Shown in pieces: positions 15,503-24,426 of a DNA stretch of 64,000 nucleotides. Each line of letters opens with the position of its first letter. Position 1 is the stretch's first letter. The notes below the pieces were generated by a model. The model was not told the DNA's origin, searched no databases, and saw nothing but the letters and a program-made list of their open reading frames with translations. Source of the stretch: Microbacterium croceum. GTDB lineage: Bacteria; Actinomycetota; Actinomycetes; Actinomycetales; Microbacteriaceae. Both the position numbers and the translations under genes were made by a program. The DNA lies in contig NZ_JAHWXN010000001.1 of NCBI RefSeq assembly GCF_023091245.1, positions 2,604,001 through 2,668,000 of the forward strand, written 5' to 3'.

Positions 15503-18481
15503 TCAGCCGTAGAACAGGTGCTCGAACGCCTTGCGCGCCCGTCTCGTGACCCCGAGATAGTCTTCTTCGAGTTCGGTCGCGGAGCGATCAGGGTAGCCCA
15601 GGAGGCGACCGATCGCGTCGAGCTCACGGCGGTCTGCCGGCAGCACATCCGTCGTCTGTCCCGTGAGCAGGGTGATCGCCGAACGCAGTCTGCTCGCCAA
15701 CCGCCAGGCCTCACGCAGCCGTTCCGCGGAGACCTCGTCGACCAGCTCGGCCGCCACCGCGGCATCCAGTGCCGCGATGGTGGAGGTGGTCCGCATCCCC
15801 GGGATACGGTGCGCATGCTGCAGCTGCAGGAGCTGGACCAGCCATTCGACATCGCTCAACGTTCCCGGCCCGAGCTTCAGATGCCGTCTCGGATCGGCCC
15901 CCTGGGGCAACCGCTCCCCCTCGACCCGTGCCTTGATGCGCTTGATCTCGCGCAGCCCCTGCTGGTCCACGGTCTCGGGGTAGCGGATCGAATCGGCGAG
16001 CTCCGTGAACTTCTCGATCAGCTTGGCGCTGCCCGCCACACCGCGCCCCCGCAGCAGCGCCTGTGCCTCCCAGGAGAGCGACCAGCGGCGGTAGTAGGCG
16101 GTGTACGCCTCGATAGAACGCACGACAGGGCCACTGCGCCCCTCCGGACGCAGGTCGGCATCGAGGTCGAGCGGCAGCCGATGGTCCGTCAGATGCTCGC
16201 GAAGGCGTGTGACGATCTGGGTGGCGAGCGTCTGCGCGCGCTGCGGATCCACGCCGTTCGCATCGTAGACGTAGAGGATGTCGGCGTCCGATCCGAACCC
16301 GAGCTCGGCGCCGCCGAATCGGCCCATGCCGATCACGGCGAAATCCAGCGCCTCGTCCTCGGGCGGGACGACCTCCCGGAACACCGCCCGCAACGCCGCC
16401 TGGATCGTCGTCTCGGTGATCTCGGTGAGCGCGGTCGCGATCTCCTCGATCGTCACCACGTCGAGCACCGCTCCCATGGCGGTGCGCAGAAGCTCACGGC
16501 GTCGGTTGGCCCTGACGGCCCGGAGCGCGTCACCGACGGTCTCATGCCGGGTCTGGATCGCCCGCGCTTCCTCATCGAGTGCGACCCCGCCGCGTGGGCG
16601 GAGCAGGTCGGTGCTGTCCAGCCAGGCCACGGATTCCGGGATCCACTCCATCAGCTCGCCGATGTAGCGCGAGGACGACAGCAGACGTGTCAGGCTCTCG
16701 GCGGCTCCGGAGGAGTCGCGCAGCATGCGGAGGAACCAGGGGGTGTCGCCGAGACGCTCGCTGATGCGGCGGAAGGCGATCAGCCCGTAGTCGGGGTCGC
16801 TGCCGTCCGCGAACCAGCGCACCATGATCGGCATCAGGTGCCGCTGGATCGTCGCCTTACGGCTGAGGCCGGTGGTGAGCGCGCCGATGTGACGGAGCGC
16901 CCCCGCCGGGTCACGGAATCCGATCGCCGCCAGACGGTCGTGCGCCTGGGCGGCCGAGAGCGTGCGCTCCTCCTCGGGCAGCGCGGCCACTGCGCTGAGC
17001 AGCGGACGGTAGAAGAGGCGGGTGTGGATCTCGCGCACCTCGCGGCGCACGGTCTCCCAACGCGCCCAGATCCCGTCGCCGGTGTCTGCCAGGCCGGTGC
17101 TGCGCGCGAGCACCCGAAGCCCGGCGGGGGTGCGCGGCATCAGGTGGGTCCTGCTGAGCTCGCGGAGTTGCAGGCGATGCTCCATCAGACGCAGGATGCA
17201 GTAGTCCTGCGCGAACGCTGCCGCCTCTACGCGACCGATGTAGCCCCCCGCGACCAGCGCATCGAGGCTCTCCAGCGTGCCACGGGTGCGCAGTGTGGGA
17301 TCGGTGAGACCGTGCACGAGCTGTAGCAGCTGCACGGTGAACTCGATATCGCGGATGCCGCCGGCGCCGAGCTTGATCTGATACGGGACGTCTTCCGGGT
17401 CGATGTGCTCCATCACGCGTTCCCGCATGCGCTGGACGCTGTCGACGAAATCTTTGCGCGCGGCGCTGGACCAGATCTTCGGCTGAACCGCGGCAATGTA
17501 GTCGTCACCGAGTTCTGCGTCACCGGCGAGTGGCCGCGCCTTCAACAGAGCCTGGAACTCCCAACTCTTCGCCCAGCGGTCGTAGTACGCCAGGTGTGAG
17601 GCGAGCGAACGCACCAACGCGCCCTGCTTCCCCTCCGGCCGGAGGGCGGCGTCGACCTCCCACAGGGGCGGCTCGACTTCGATCCCACTGAGTCCGCGCA
17701 TGGTCTCGCGGGCGAGCCGGGTCGCGATATCGATCGCCCTCGCCTCGCTGACCGCATCTTCGTCGGCCGTGCCACCGACGAAGATGACGTCGACGTCGCT
17801 CACGTAGTTCAGTTCGCGGGCACCGGACTTGCCCATGCCGATGATCGCGAGTCGCGTCGCCGCGATCTGTTCCCGAGACGTCGATCCTTCGAGGCGGGCA
17901 CGTGCCACCGCGAGAGAGGCTTCGAGCGCGGCACCGGCCGCATCTGCGAGAGCAGCAGCCACCCCTCCGACGACGGTGGTGGGCGCCGGATGCATCAGGT
18001 CGAACGCCGCGATCCTCGCCAGGCTCGCTCGGTAGGCGACGCGCAGGGCGACGACCGCGGAATCCTCTCCGGAGGCCGCGAACCCGTCGACGGTACCGAC
18101 CGAGGAGAGCATCGCGTCGCGCAGCTCCGTCGACGACGGCAGCGCGTCGATCTCCCCGCTGAGCACCGAGAGGCGGTCGGGATGACGCAGGAAGAAGTCC
18201 GCCAGCCCCTCCGATGCACCGAGGACACGCCACACCCGTCGGCGTTCCTGGTCGCCGTCCAGCAACCGCTTCAGCGGCCCGGGATCACGTCGAGCGACCC
18301 GCAGCATTCCGCGCACCGCCGCATCGGCATCCGGAGCCCCCGCCGCACCGTCCAGTATCTCGGCACGGGGGACGCCGAGGATCGTGGACAGTTCGGCGAG
18401 CTCGGCGGCCGCTTCGCTCAGCTCCGCGAAACCGAGCCTGGCCAGCGCAGAGAGCGAGACGGAATCGTCCGGACGGGCCAT
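15503..18481 (-). CDS. glnE: Bifunctional glutamine synthetase adenylyltransferase/deadenylylase
   Basis: GlnE adds and removes AMP on glutamine synthetase, switching it off when nitrogen is plentiful. The 992 residues contain two nucleotidyltransferase domains. The N-terminal, deadenylylating one has GMGKSGARELNYVSDVDVIF near 210-230. The C-terminal, adenylylating one has GMGRFGGAELGFGSDADILY near 725-745. Each carries the GxSDxD metal site and is followed by a helical domain. It starts 7 nt after the stop of glnA2, so the two are co-transcribed and probably translationally coupled. Its proven type of target, the tyrosine of [10 protein letters not shown], is present in glnA at 7725. Confidence 0.96.
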   Translation of the reverse strand: MARPDDSVSLSALARLGFAELSEAAAELAELSTILGVPRAEILDGAAGAPDADAAVRGMLRVARRDPGPLKRLLDGDQERRRVWRVLGASEGLADFFLRHPDRLSVLSGEIDALPSSTELRDAMLSSVGTVDGFAASGEDSAVVALRVAYRASLARIAAFDLMHPAPTTVVGGVAAALADAAGAALEASLAVARARLEGSTSREQIAATRLAIIGMGKSGARELNYVSDVDVIFVGGTADEDAVSEARAIDIATRLARETMRGLSGIEVEPPLWEVDAALRPEGKQGALVRSLASHLAYYDRWAKSWEFQALLKARPLAGDAELGDDYIAAVQPKIWSSAARKDFVDSVQRMRERVMEHIDPEDVPYQIKLGAGGIRDIEFTVQLLQLVHGLTDPTLRTRGTLESLDALVAGGYIGRVEAAAFAQDYCILRLMEHRLQLRELSRTHLMPRTPAGLRVLARSTGLADTGDGIWARWETVRREVREIHTRLFYRPLLSAVAALPEEERTLSAAQAHDRLAAIGFRDPAGALRHIGALTTGLSRKATIQRHLMPIMVRWFADGSDPDYGLIAFRRISERLGDTPWFLRMLRDSSGAAESLTRLLSSSRYIGELMEWIPESVAWLDSTDLLRPRGGVALDEEARAIQTRHETVGDALRAVRANRRRELLRTAMGAVLDVVTIEEIATALTEITETTIQAALRAVFREVVPPEDEALDFAVIGMGRFGGAELGFGSDADILYVYDANGVDPQRAQTLATQIVTRLREHLTDHRLPLDLDADLRPEGRSGPVVRSIEAYTAYYRRWSLSWEAQALLRGRGVAGSAKLIEKFTELADSIRYPETVDQQGLREIKRIKARVEGERLPQGADPRRHLKLGPGTLSDVEWLVQLLQLQHAHRIPGMRTTSTIAALDAAVAAELVDEVSAERLREAWRLASRLRSAITLLTGQTTDVLPADRRELDAIGRLLGYPDRSATELEEDYLGVTRRARKAFEHLFYG

Positions 18482-18488
18482 GCGCGAC

Positions 18489-19826
18489 TCAGAGAAGCTC
18501 GAGGTTGTTCTTCAGCTCCAACGGAGTGACCTGACCACGGTAGGCCTCCCATTCCTTGCGCTTGTTGAGCAGCACGTAGTTGAACACCTGCTCCCCCAGC
18601 GTCTCGGCGACGAGCTCCGAGTCCTCCATGTACTCGAGGGCGTGGTCGAGGCTCGCCGGCAGCGAGGAGTAACCGAGAGCGCGGCGCTCCGCGTCGCTCA
18701 GGGACCACACGTTGTCCTCGGCCTCGGGCGGAAGCTCGTAGCCCTCCTCGATGCCCTTGAGCCCGGCGGCGAGCATCAGCGCGTAGGCGAGATAAGGATT
18801 CGCCGCGGAGTCCAGGGCCCGGTACTCGACGCGCGAGGACTGTCCCTTGTTCGGCTTGTACATCGGTACCCGCACGAGCGCCGAACGATTGTTGTGACCC
18901 CAGGTGACGAAGCTCGGAGCCTCGTCGCCGCCCCAGAGACGCTTGTAGGAGTTGACGAACTGGTTCGTCACCGCCGAGATCTCGTTGGCGTGCTTGAGCA
19001 GCCCCGCGATGAAGTGCCGACCGGTCTTCGAGAGCTGATATTTGGCACCCTCCTCGTAGAAGGCGTTCTGGTCGCCCTCGAAGAGTGACATGTGGGTGTG
19101 CATCCCGCTGCCGGGGTGACCGCTGAGCGGCTTCGGCATGAAAGTGGCGTAGACACCCTGCTCGATCGCCACCTCCTTGATCACGGTGCGGAAGGTCATC
19201 ACGTTGTCCGCCGTCGTCAGAGCGTCGGCGTACCGCAGATCGATCTCGTTCTGACCGGGACCCCCCTCGTGGTGGCTGAACTCCACCGAGATGCCGAGGT
19301 CTTCGAGCATCCGCACCGAGCGCCGACGGAAGTCGTGGGCGGTGCCGCCGGGGACGTTGTCGAAGTAGCCGGCGGAATCCACCGGGATCGGCCCCTCGGG
19401 CCCGTACGACGACGACTTGAGGAGATAGAACTCGATCTCGGGGTGCGTGTAGAACGTGAAGCCGGCATCTGCCGCCTTGGCGAGTGTGCGCTTGAGCACG
19501 TGGCGCGGGTCAGCGACAGCGGGCTGGCCGTCCGGTGTCGTCAGATCGCAGAACATGCGTGCGGTCGGATCGATCTCCCCACGCCACGGCAGCGTCTGGA
19601 ACGTCGTGGGATCCGGCTGCGCCAGCAGGTCGGACTCGTAGCTGCGTGTCAGTCCCTCGATGGCCGAACCGTCGAAGCCGATGCCCTCCGCGAAGGCCCC
19701 TTCGACCTCGGCGGGCGCGATGGCGACCGATTTGAGGGTTCCGATCACGTCGGTGAACCACAGTCGCACGAACTTGACGCCGCGCTCTTCGATCGTCCGG
19801 AGGACGAAATCCCTCTGCTTGTCCAT
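18489..19826 (-). CDS. glnA2: Glutamine synthetase, GlnA2 type
   Basis: This second type I glutamine synthetase (445 residues) matches the shorter actinobacterial GlnA2. It begins MDKQRDFVLRTIEERGVKFV and contains GFDGSAIEGL, the metal-binding HHEGGPGQNEID, the active-site PGSGMHTHMSL and the ATP-site NNRSALVRVP. A tyrosine in GYELPPEAE occupies the adenylylation position. In mycobacteria GlnA2 is dispensable and has weak activity; some paralogues act in polyamine use, so its role here is not certain. It forms a tight operon with the SPOR-like gene upstream (2-nt gap) and glnE downstream (7-nt gap). Confidence 0.94.
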   Translation of the reverse strand: MDKQRDFVLRTIEERGVKFVRLWFTDVIGTLKSVAIAPAEVEGAFAEGIGFDGSAIEGLTRSYESDLLAQPDPTTFQTLPWRGEIDPTARMFCDLTTPDGQPAVADPRHVLKRTLAKAADAGFTFYTHPEIEFYLLKSSSYGPEGPIPVDSAGYFDNVPGGTAHDFRRRSVRMLEDLGISVEFSHHEGGPGQNEIDLRYADALTTADNVMTFRTVIKEVAIEQGVYATFMPKPLSGHPGSGMHTHMSLFEGDQNAFYEEGAKYQLSKTGRHFIAGLLKHANEISAVTNQFVNSYKRLWGGDEAPSFVTWGHNNRSALVRVPMYKPNKGQSSRVEYRALDSAANPYLAYALMLAAGLKGIEEGYELPPEAEDNVWSLSDAERRALGYSSLPASLDHALEYMEDSELVAETLGEQVFNYVLLNKRKEWEAYRGQVTPLELKNNLELL

Positions 19827-19828
19827 GG

Positions 19829-20041
19829 CTACTCTGCGCCCTGGCCTTTCGCGTCCCAGCCCTGCTCGACTGCTTCTTCTTCGGCCCAGGCGCGCGAGCG
19901 CTCCTTGAGCACTTCGGGGGCACGGGCGGCCTCGGCTGCCGTGTCGAAAGGACCGACTCGGTCCGCGGACGGCGAGATCATGCCGAACTCGACCTGCCCG
20001 GTCTCCGAGTTGTACCAGTACTTGTCATCACCGTCAGACAT
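19829..20041 (-). CDS. Small SPOR-like protein
   Basis: This 70-residue protein resembles a short actinobacterial SPOR-type protein: YWYNSETGQVEFGMISP followed by RVGPFDTAAEAARA and a charged C-terminal helix. There is no signal peptide or membrane segment, so unlike classical SPOR proteins it is probably cytoplasmic. The ATG at 20041 is preceded at good spacing by AAGGAGGG, the strongest ribosome site in the area. A TAGGAT -10 box lies further upstream (20072-20077). It heads the glnA2-glnE operon. Confidence 0.8.
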   Translation of the reverse strand: MSDGDDKYWYNSETGQVEFGMISPSADRVGPFDTAAEAARAPEVLKERSRAWAEEEAVEQGWDAKGQGAE

Positions 20042-20110
20042 GTTCCGTCCCTCCTTCACGTGGTGACTCCGATCCTACTGGCGTACGCCGTGGTCGCTAA
20101 GCTATCGCCC

Positions 20111-20857
20111 ATGGCAAAAGCGATCGGCGTCGACATCGGCGGCACGGGAATCAAGGCTGGAATCGTCGACCTCACGCACGGCACGATGGCATCGGATCGA
20201 GTGCGTGTCCCCACCCCGGCGGGCGCATCCCCTCAGGACGTCCTCGAGGCCGTGCAGACGGTGCTCAAGACCCTCGACGTGCACGACTCGACCCTTCCGC
20301 TCGGCGTCGCCTTCCCGGCGATCGTCAAGCGCGGCAAGACCCTGTCCGCCGCGAACGTCTCGAAGGAGTGGGTGGACTTCGACGCGGAGCGTTTCTTCCG
20401 CGACGGCCTCGGCCGTAACATCGTCTTCGTCAACGATGCGGATGCCGCCGGCGTCGCAGAGGCGCGCCATGGCGCGGCCAGGGATGTCCGCGGCCTCACG
20501 CTGCTCACCACCCTCGGCACCGGCATCGGCTCCGCGTTCCTCTACGACGGCGTGCTGATCCCCAATACCGAACTCGGCCACCTGCAGTACGGAACCTATG
20601 AGTCCGTCGAGCAGTGGGCGGCGACCTCGGCGCGCGAGCGCGAGGGGCTCAGCTGGGCGGAGTGGGCCGAACGCCTGCAGGCGTTCTACTCGCACATCGA
20701 GTTCCTGTTCAGCCCCGACCTGTTCGTGGTCGGCGGCGGGGTGTCGAAGAACGCCGGCGATTTCCTCCCGCTGCTCGAGCTCAAGACGCCGATCGTTCCG
20801 GCGATCCACCGCAACAACTCGGGCATCATCGGCGCGGCGTCCCTCGCCGGCGACTGA
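20111..20857 (+). CDS. ppgK: Polyphosphate glucokinase
   Basis: PpgK phosphorylates glucose with polyphosphate (or ATP) as donor and is characteristic of actinobacteria. The 248-residue protein is a ROK-fold kinase: phosphate motif VDIGGTGIKAGIVD at residues 7-20, NDADAAGVAEARHG around 111, TLGTGIGSAFLYDG, and the glucose-binding ELGHLQYGTYESVEQW. PpgK usually lacks the ROK zinc cysteines, and none are seen here. TAAGCT (20098-20103) ends 7 nt before the ATG with no Shine-Dalgarno, so the mRNA is probably leaderless. It diverges from the SPOR-glnA2-glnE operon. Confidence 0.95.
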   Translation: MAKAIGVDIGGTGIKAGIVDLTHGTMASDRVRVPTPAGASPQDVLEAVQTVLKTLDVHDSTLPLGVAFPAIVKRGKTLSAANVSKEWVDFDAERFFRDGLGRNIVFVNDADAAGVAEARHGAARDVRGLTLLTTLGTGIGSAFLYDGVLIPNTELGHLQYGTYESVEQWAATSAREREGLSWAEWAERLQAFYSHIEFLFSPDLFVVGGGVSKNAGDFLPLLELKTPIVPAIHRNNSGIIGAASLAGD

Positions 20858-20906
20858 CCCCGACGACGCTCGGGGCCCGTCCCCAGACCGAGGGCTTCAT
20901 ACAGGA

Positions 20907-20942
20907 CGAGGACCCGACGACTGTGCAGTCGTCGGGTCCTCG
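20907..20942 (+). terminator. Terminator hairpin of ppgK
   Basis: A perfect 17-bp inverted repeat (20907-20923 with 20926-20942), 49 bp after the ppgK stop. The rest of the spacer to 21088 shows no gene. Confidence 0.8.
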
Positions 20943-21088
20943 TGGTCTGAGGCGCATCGGTCGGTCGTCCGGCGCCGCGGTTCGCGCTTCTCATCGCGCG
21001 CCATCTCCTGACCCCGGCGGCCGAAGCCCGCCCTGGACTCGCGGCCCGGGGTCTTGTTCCGCAGCCCGCGAGGAGATGCGTGAGGCCG

Positions 21089-21316
21089 CTACTCCAGCAA
21101 TGCCTCGGGATGAGTACTGTCCTCGGCGGTGTATCGAAGCTGCACAAGAGAGTGATCTTCCTCGCCCGCGGCGATGCGCGCCGCCCGTCGATCGAGCAGG
21201 TCAGCCGCGATGGAGTTGAGGGGAGATTCGATCCCGCCGCCGACATGCTGGCGAAACTCCTTCGCCGAGTCTCGGAGTATCCGCGCCCGGTGGGCCGCCC
21301 GATCGACGTGAGCCAT
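21089..21316 (-). CDS. Small protein, paralogue of the gene at 28482-28727
   Basis: I do not recognise a named family. The 75-residue product is charged and helical, with RILRDSAKEFRQHVGG, then LNSIAADLLDRRAARIAAG and the end motif EEDHSLV. The gene at 28482 encodes a protein with the same pattern (EFR, then AA-LL--RAARI-AGEEDHS-V), which argues that both are real, selected genes. There is no membrane segment or cysteine. The ATG at 21316 has only a weak GGGGGC upstream. A CTAGT/ACTAG dyad lies 47 bp upstream. It sits alone between the ppgK terminator and the 3' end of rnpB. Confidence 0.6.
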   Translation of the reverse strand: MAHVDRAAHRARILRDSAKEFRQHVGGGIESPLNSIAADLLDRRAARIAAGEEDHSLVQLRYTAEDSTHPEALLE

Positions 21317-21362
21317 GTGTGTTGCCCCCGGATCGAATAGCGACGCTGGCGACGCGAGATTC

Positions 21363-21375
21363 CTAGTTTGACTAG
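21363..21375. promoter_or_regulatory. CTAGT-TTG-ACTAG dyad upstream of the small gene
   Basis: A perfect 5-bp inverted repeat around TTG lies 47-59 bp before the start of the gene at 21089-21316. It also forms a direct repeat of CTAGTT. The AT-rich setting is unusual for this window and suggests an operator or promoter element. Confidence 0.4.
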
Positions 21376-21524
21376 TTACACCTCATCTTAGCGAAGTGGC
21401 GGGCGCGAGCGACAGAGCGCGAGGCTGACGTGCGTCCACACACGCTCCCGGTGATCGCGTCCCGATAGCCTTCGGGCGCGCCCACGTAGACGGTCCAGGG
21501 AAACACCCGGTCAGATCGGTTTAT

Positions 21525-21913
21525 GCGAATGGGCCGACCTGTACGCCGGGTTCTGTTCCGGGGTTCTTCGCCCCTTCGACGGCCATCTCTCTCGGCGACA
21601 CGTTGCCGTGCCGCTCCAGCGGTCTACCCGAGGACTCGGCGAGCCGCGTCAACATCCTCTGTCTGACCTTGCTCCGGACGAGGTTTACCTGGCGGGCCAT
21701 GTCACCATGACCCCCGGTGGTCTCTTACACCACCCTTTCACCCTTACCCTTCGGCCCCTTCGACAAGCTCAGGGAACCAAAGGGCGGTCTACTCTCTGTG
21801 GCACTGTCTCGCGGATTGCTCCGGGTGGGTGTTACCCACCGCCCTGCCCTGTGGAGCCCGGACGTTCCTCGGTGCGGTTGCCCGCCACGCGACCGTCCAG
21901 TCGACCCATTCGC
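21525..21913 (-). ncRNA. rnpB: RNase P RNA, class A
   Basis: This is the catalytic RNA of RNase P, which removes the 5' leader of tRNA precursors. On the minus strand it contains the universal GAGGAACGTCCGGGCTCC near the 5' end, GGGCAGGGCGGTGGGTAAC, then AGGTAAACCTCGTCCGG and near the 3' end ACAGAACCCGGCGTACAGG. The closing helix P1 pairs the 9-nt GCGAATGGG (minus strand of 21905-21913) with CCCATTCGC (minus strand of 21525-21533), which defines the ends within a few bases. A REP-like palindrome occupies a variable helix (21755-21779), probably P12. The gene starts about 20 nt after the stop of the polymerase gene. Confidence 0.95.
21755..21779. repeat. REP-like palindrome inside rnpB
   Basis: The core CCCTTCGACAAGCTCAGGG (21756-21774) is a palindromic repeat known to be scattered in many GC-rich actinobacterial genomes. 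Here it forms part of the folded RNase P RNA in a region where the helix is variable between species. A related, weaker copy occurs at 49081-49103. Confidence 0.7.
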
Positions 21914-21933
21914 TCGTCCAGTCTACGGCGCGA

Positions 21934-23631
21934 CTACTTGTCGGCGGACATCGCGATGCGCAGATCGAGCGGCACATCGATCGGGAAGTTGCCGAACAGG
22001 CGCCGTGTCGCGGTGACGGCGGCCTCCTGTACCGCGGCTGCTGCTTCCTCCGCGTGCTGCTCCGGCACATGTAGGATCACCTCGTCGTGCAGGAAGAACG
22101 CGAGATGCGGCATCCGGGAGAACGGGCCGGACGCCTCCGCGGCGGCAAAGGTCTCGTCGAACTGCCGTAGCCGATGCCGGATCTCCGCCAACCAGATGAG
22201 CGACCACTCCGCCGCGGTTCCCTGCACCACGAAATTGCGTGTGAACCGCCCCCAATCGCGGGCGCGCCGACGTGCGAGGGCGACCACTGCCGGGTCGGCG
22301 TCCGCGGACGTCGCCTCGGACTGCAATCGCATCCACTCGTCAGACGGGCGCGGCGACGAGCGACCGAGCCAGGTCGAGACGATGCCACCGTCCTCGCCCG
22401 TGCGCGCAGCGGTATCCACGAGCGCCATGGCCCGCGGATAGACCTTGCGCAGCCGCGGCACCAGGCGTCCGCTGTCGCCGGTGGTCGCCCCATACATCGC
22501 GCCGAGGACCGCGTACTTGGCCTCCTCGCGCGTTCCGACGGCTCCGGACTCCACGACGCCGGCGTAGAGATCTCGACCCTGGGCGGCGCGGGCCATGGCT
22601 TCGTCCGCCGCCATGGCGGCGAGCATGCGCGGCTCGAGCTGCGCGACGTCGGCGACCACGAGTGTCCAGCCCTGGTCCGCGCGCACGGCCGGGCGAAGGC
22701 TCCGCGGCAGTTGCAGCGCTCCCCCTCCGGCCGAGGCCCAGCGCCCGGTGACGACTCCGCCGGGAATGTACACGGGACGGAAACGGCCGTCGTGCACCCA
22801 CTCCGCCAACCAAGCCCACCCGTTCGCACTCAGCAGTCGTGACAGTTTCTTGTAGGCGAGAAGCGGCTCGACGACCGGATGCTCGTGCTGGGCCAGCTCC
22901 CACTTGCTCGTCGACTCGACCTGCACTCCGACGCGATGAAGCGCCCGCAGCAGCTTCTGCTGACTGTCCAGGTGGAGATTCGCATCACCGAGGATTGTGC
23001 GCACCTGATCGGCGAGCTCCACCATCCGGCTCGGCAGGCCTCCCGCCATCGGGCGCGTGCCGAGGGTCTCGGTGAGGATCCGGTCGTGTACCTGCTCGTT
23101 CCACGGGAGTCCGGCGACCCGCATCTCCTCTGCGATCAGCCCGCCGGCGGATTCGGCCGCGCACAGCAGCGTGAGCCGTCCGTCCGTGGCCGCACTCATC
23201 ACGCGCCGCTGCGACCGGAACTGCTCAAGCGCCTCGGCAACCGGATCCTCTCCCCGCTCGTCATCGAACACGTCGAACAGGGCGGGTACCGCATCCGTCG
23301 GCTCCTTCCGCTCCCAGGCGGCCGATGGCGCGAGCGGCGAGGCGACGGTGGCGGTGTCGCGCAGGATCGCGTGACACAGCAGCAGATCATGGGAGCGGGC
23401 GATGTGCACGTCAGCCGCGAGCAACACGGAGTAGATCTCCCTTGCGCTCCGGATGATCCATCGCGGGGAATCGGATGCCTCTGCATCCCGCACCCACCCA
23501 GCCAGCTCTGCCGCGGTGAGGGTGATCCTGGACTGCTCCTCGTCGGCGTCGTCGATCTCGACCGCGGCGTAGCGGCCTCCGCCGATCACGACGAGGGCGA
23601 CCCGTCGTTCCGAGGGCGACCGCACGCTCAT
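21934..23631 (-). CDS. Family A DNA polymerase with exonuclease-like N-terminus
   Basis: This 565-residue protein is the type annotated bifunctional 3'-5' exonuclease/DNA polymerase. It is shorter than PolI (about 880 residues) and lacks the 5'-nuclease domain. The polymerase part is clear: LDSQQKLLRALHRVG, VYIPGGVVTGRWAS (motif near the fingers), VVADVAQLEPRMLAAMA (motif A with Asp), KYAVLGAMYGATTGD (motif B region) and the catalytic HDEVILHVPEQ (motif C) near the C-terminus. The N-terminal 190 residues retain an exonuclease-like fold but the catalytic acids are not obvious. It follows the zinc-ribbon gene by 22 nt and is followed at once by rnpB. Confidence 0.88.
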   Translation of the reverse strand: MSVRSPSERRVALVVIGGGRYAAVEIDDADEEQSRITLTAAELAGWVRDAEASDSPRWIIRSAREIYSVLLAADVHIARSHDLLLCHAILRDTATVASPLAPSAAWERKEPTDAVPALFDVFDDERGEDPVAEALEQFRSQRRVMSAATDGRLTLLCAAESAGGLIAEEMRVAGLPWNEQVHDRILTETLGTRPMAGGLPSRMVELADQVRTILGDANLHLDSQQKLLRALHRVGVQVESTSKWELAQHEHPVVEPLLAYKKLSRLLSANGWAWLAEWVHDGRFRPVYIPGGVVTGRWASAGGGALQLPRSLRPAVRADQGWTLVVADVAQLEPRMLAAMAADEAMARAAQGRDLYAGVVESGAVGTREEAKYAVLGAMYGATTGDSGRLVPRLRKVYPRAMALVDTAARTGEDGGIVSTWLGRSSPRPSDEWMRLQSEATSADADPAVVALARRRARDWGRFTRNFVVQGTAAEWSLIWLAEIRHRLRQFDETFAAAEASGPFSRMPHLAFFLHDEVILHVPEQHAEEAAAAVQEAAVTATRRLFGNFPIDVPLDLRIAMSADK

Positions 23632-23653
23632 CGTCGCCGCACGCGGGCCCCGC

Positions 23654-24391
23654 TCATGCGGAGATGCCGGACTCCTCGGTGCGCACCAGGATGCAGCCGC
23701 ACTCCGGGCAGAACAGGACCGCGTCGTCGGCGGCGCGACGGATGGCGTTCAAATCGGTGCCTGGCAGCACGATGCGGCAACCCTCACAGGTGCCTCGGGT
23801 GAGAAGCGCGGCGCCTGCGCTGTTCGCCACACGGCGGGTGTACTCGGCGAACAGGTCCTCGGGGATACCGGCACTGATGGCGGCGCGGTCTCGTCCGAGT
23901 TGCGCGATGAGGTCGGTCGCAGCGGCGACATCGGCTTTGGCCTGCGTGGTGAGCGCTGTGCCCTCCGCCGTGGTGGTGTCGATCAGCGCCTGCTGTGCGG
24001 CGACAGCCGCCTCCGCCTCCTCCAGACGGCCCATGATGTCGAGCTCAGCGTCTTCCAGGTCGCTCTGACGGCGCGCCAGGCTCGCCAGCTCGTGCTCGAG
24101 GGCCTGCGCCTCCTTCGCGTTGGTCGCCGTCGCGAGGCGTTCGGAGTCGCGTGCTCGGCGCTGTTCGACGAGCGAGACGTCGGACTCGAGCCGCGTGAGC
24201 TCGGTGCGCGCATCGTCTCGCGTTCCGGTCAGGGCGGTCAGCTCGCGGAGCTGCTCCTGACGCTGCGCGACGAGCTCGGTGATGCGCGGACCCTGCGGCG
24301 GCGTGGTGCGGGCACGCTCCGCCTGCGCGATCCGCCGATCCAGGTCGGCGACGTCGAGCAGGATGCGCTGTTTCTCAGGGCTGGAGTTCAC
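23654..24391 (-). CDS. Coiled-coil zinc-ribbon protein (DUF164/zf-RING_7 type)
   Basis: This 245-residue protein has a long helical coiled coil (about 1-175, Glu/Arg/Ala-rich) followed by a C-terminal zinc ribbon: CEGC near 203 and CPECG near 232, giving four cysteines. It matches the widespread family COG1579, whose exact role is not agreed. TAGATT (24398-24403, minus strand) lies 6 nt before the GTG start, so translation is probably leaderless. It leads a two-gene unit with the polymerase gene, which may point to a nucleic-acid-related role. That is inference from context. Confidence 0.87.
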   Translation of the reverse strand: MNSSPEKQRILLDVADLDRRIAQAERARTTPPQGPRITELVAQRQEQLRELTALTGTRDDARTELTRLESDVSLVEQRRARDSERLATATNAKEAQALEHELASLARRQSDLEDAELDIMGRLEEAEAAVAAQQALIDTTTAEGTALTTQAKADVAAATDLIAQLGRDRAAISAGIPEDLFAEYTRRVANSAGAALLTRGTCEGCRIVLPGTDLNAIRRAADDAVLFCPECGCILVRTEESGISA

Positions 24392-24426
24392 TGTCCCAAT
24401 CTATCCTCTGGGATGCCTCTCGCCCA

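Noticed and set aside
15500..17326. Plus-strand open frame of 608 codons opposite glnE
   Set aside because: It is an antisense shadow of glnE without start signals or recognisable domains.
21608..22441. Plus-strand open frame over rnpB
   Set aside because: It reads through the RNase P RNA and the polymerase gene in antisense; the RNA structure explains the sequence.
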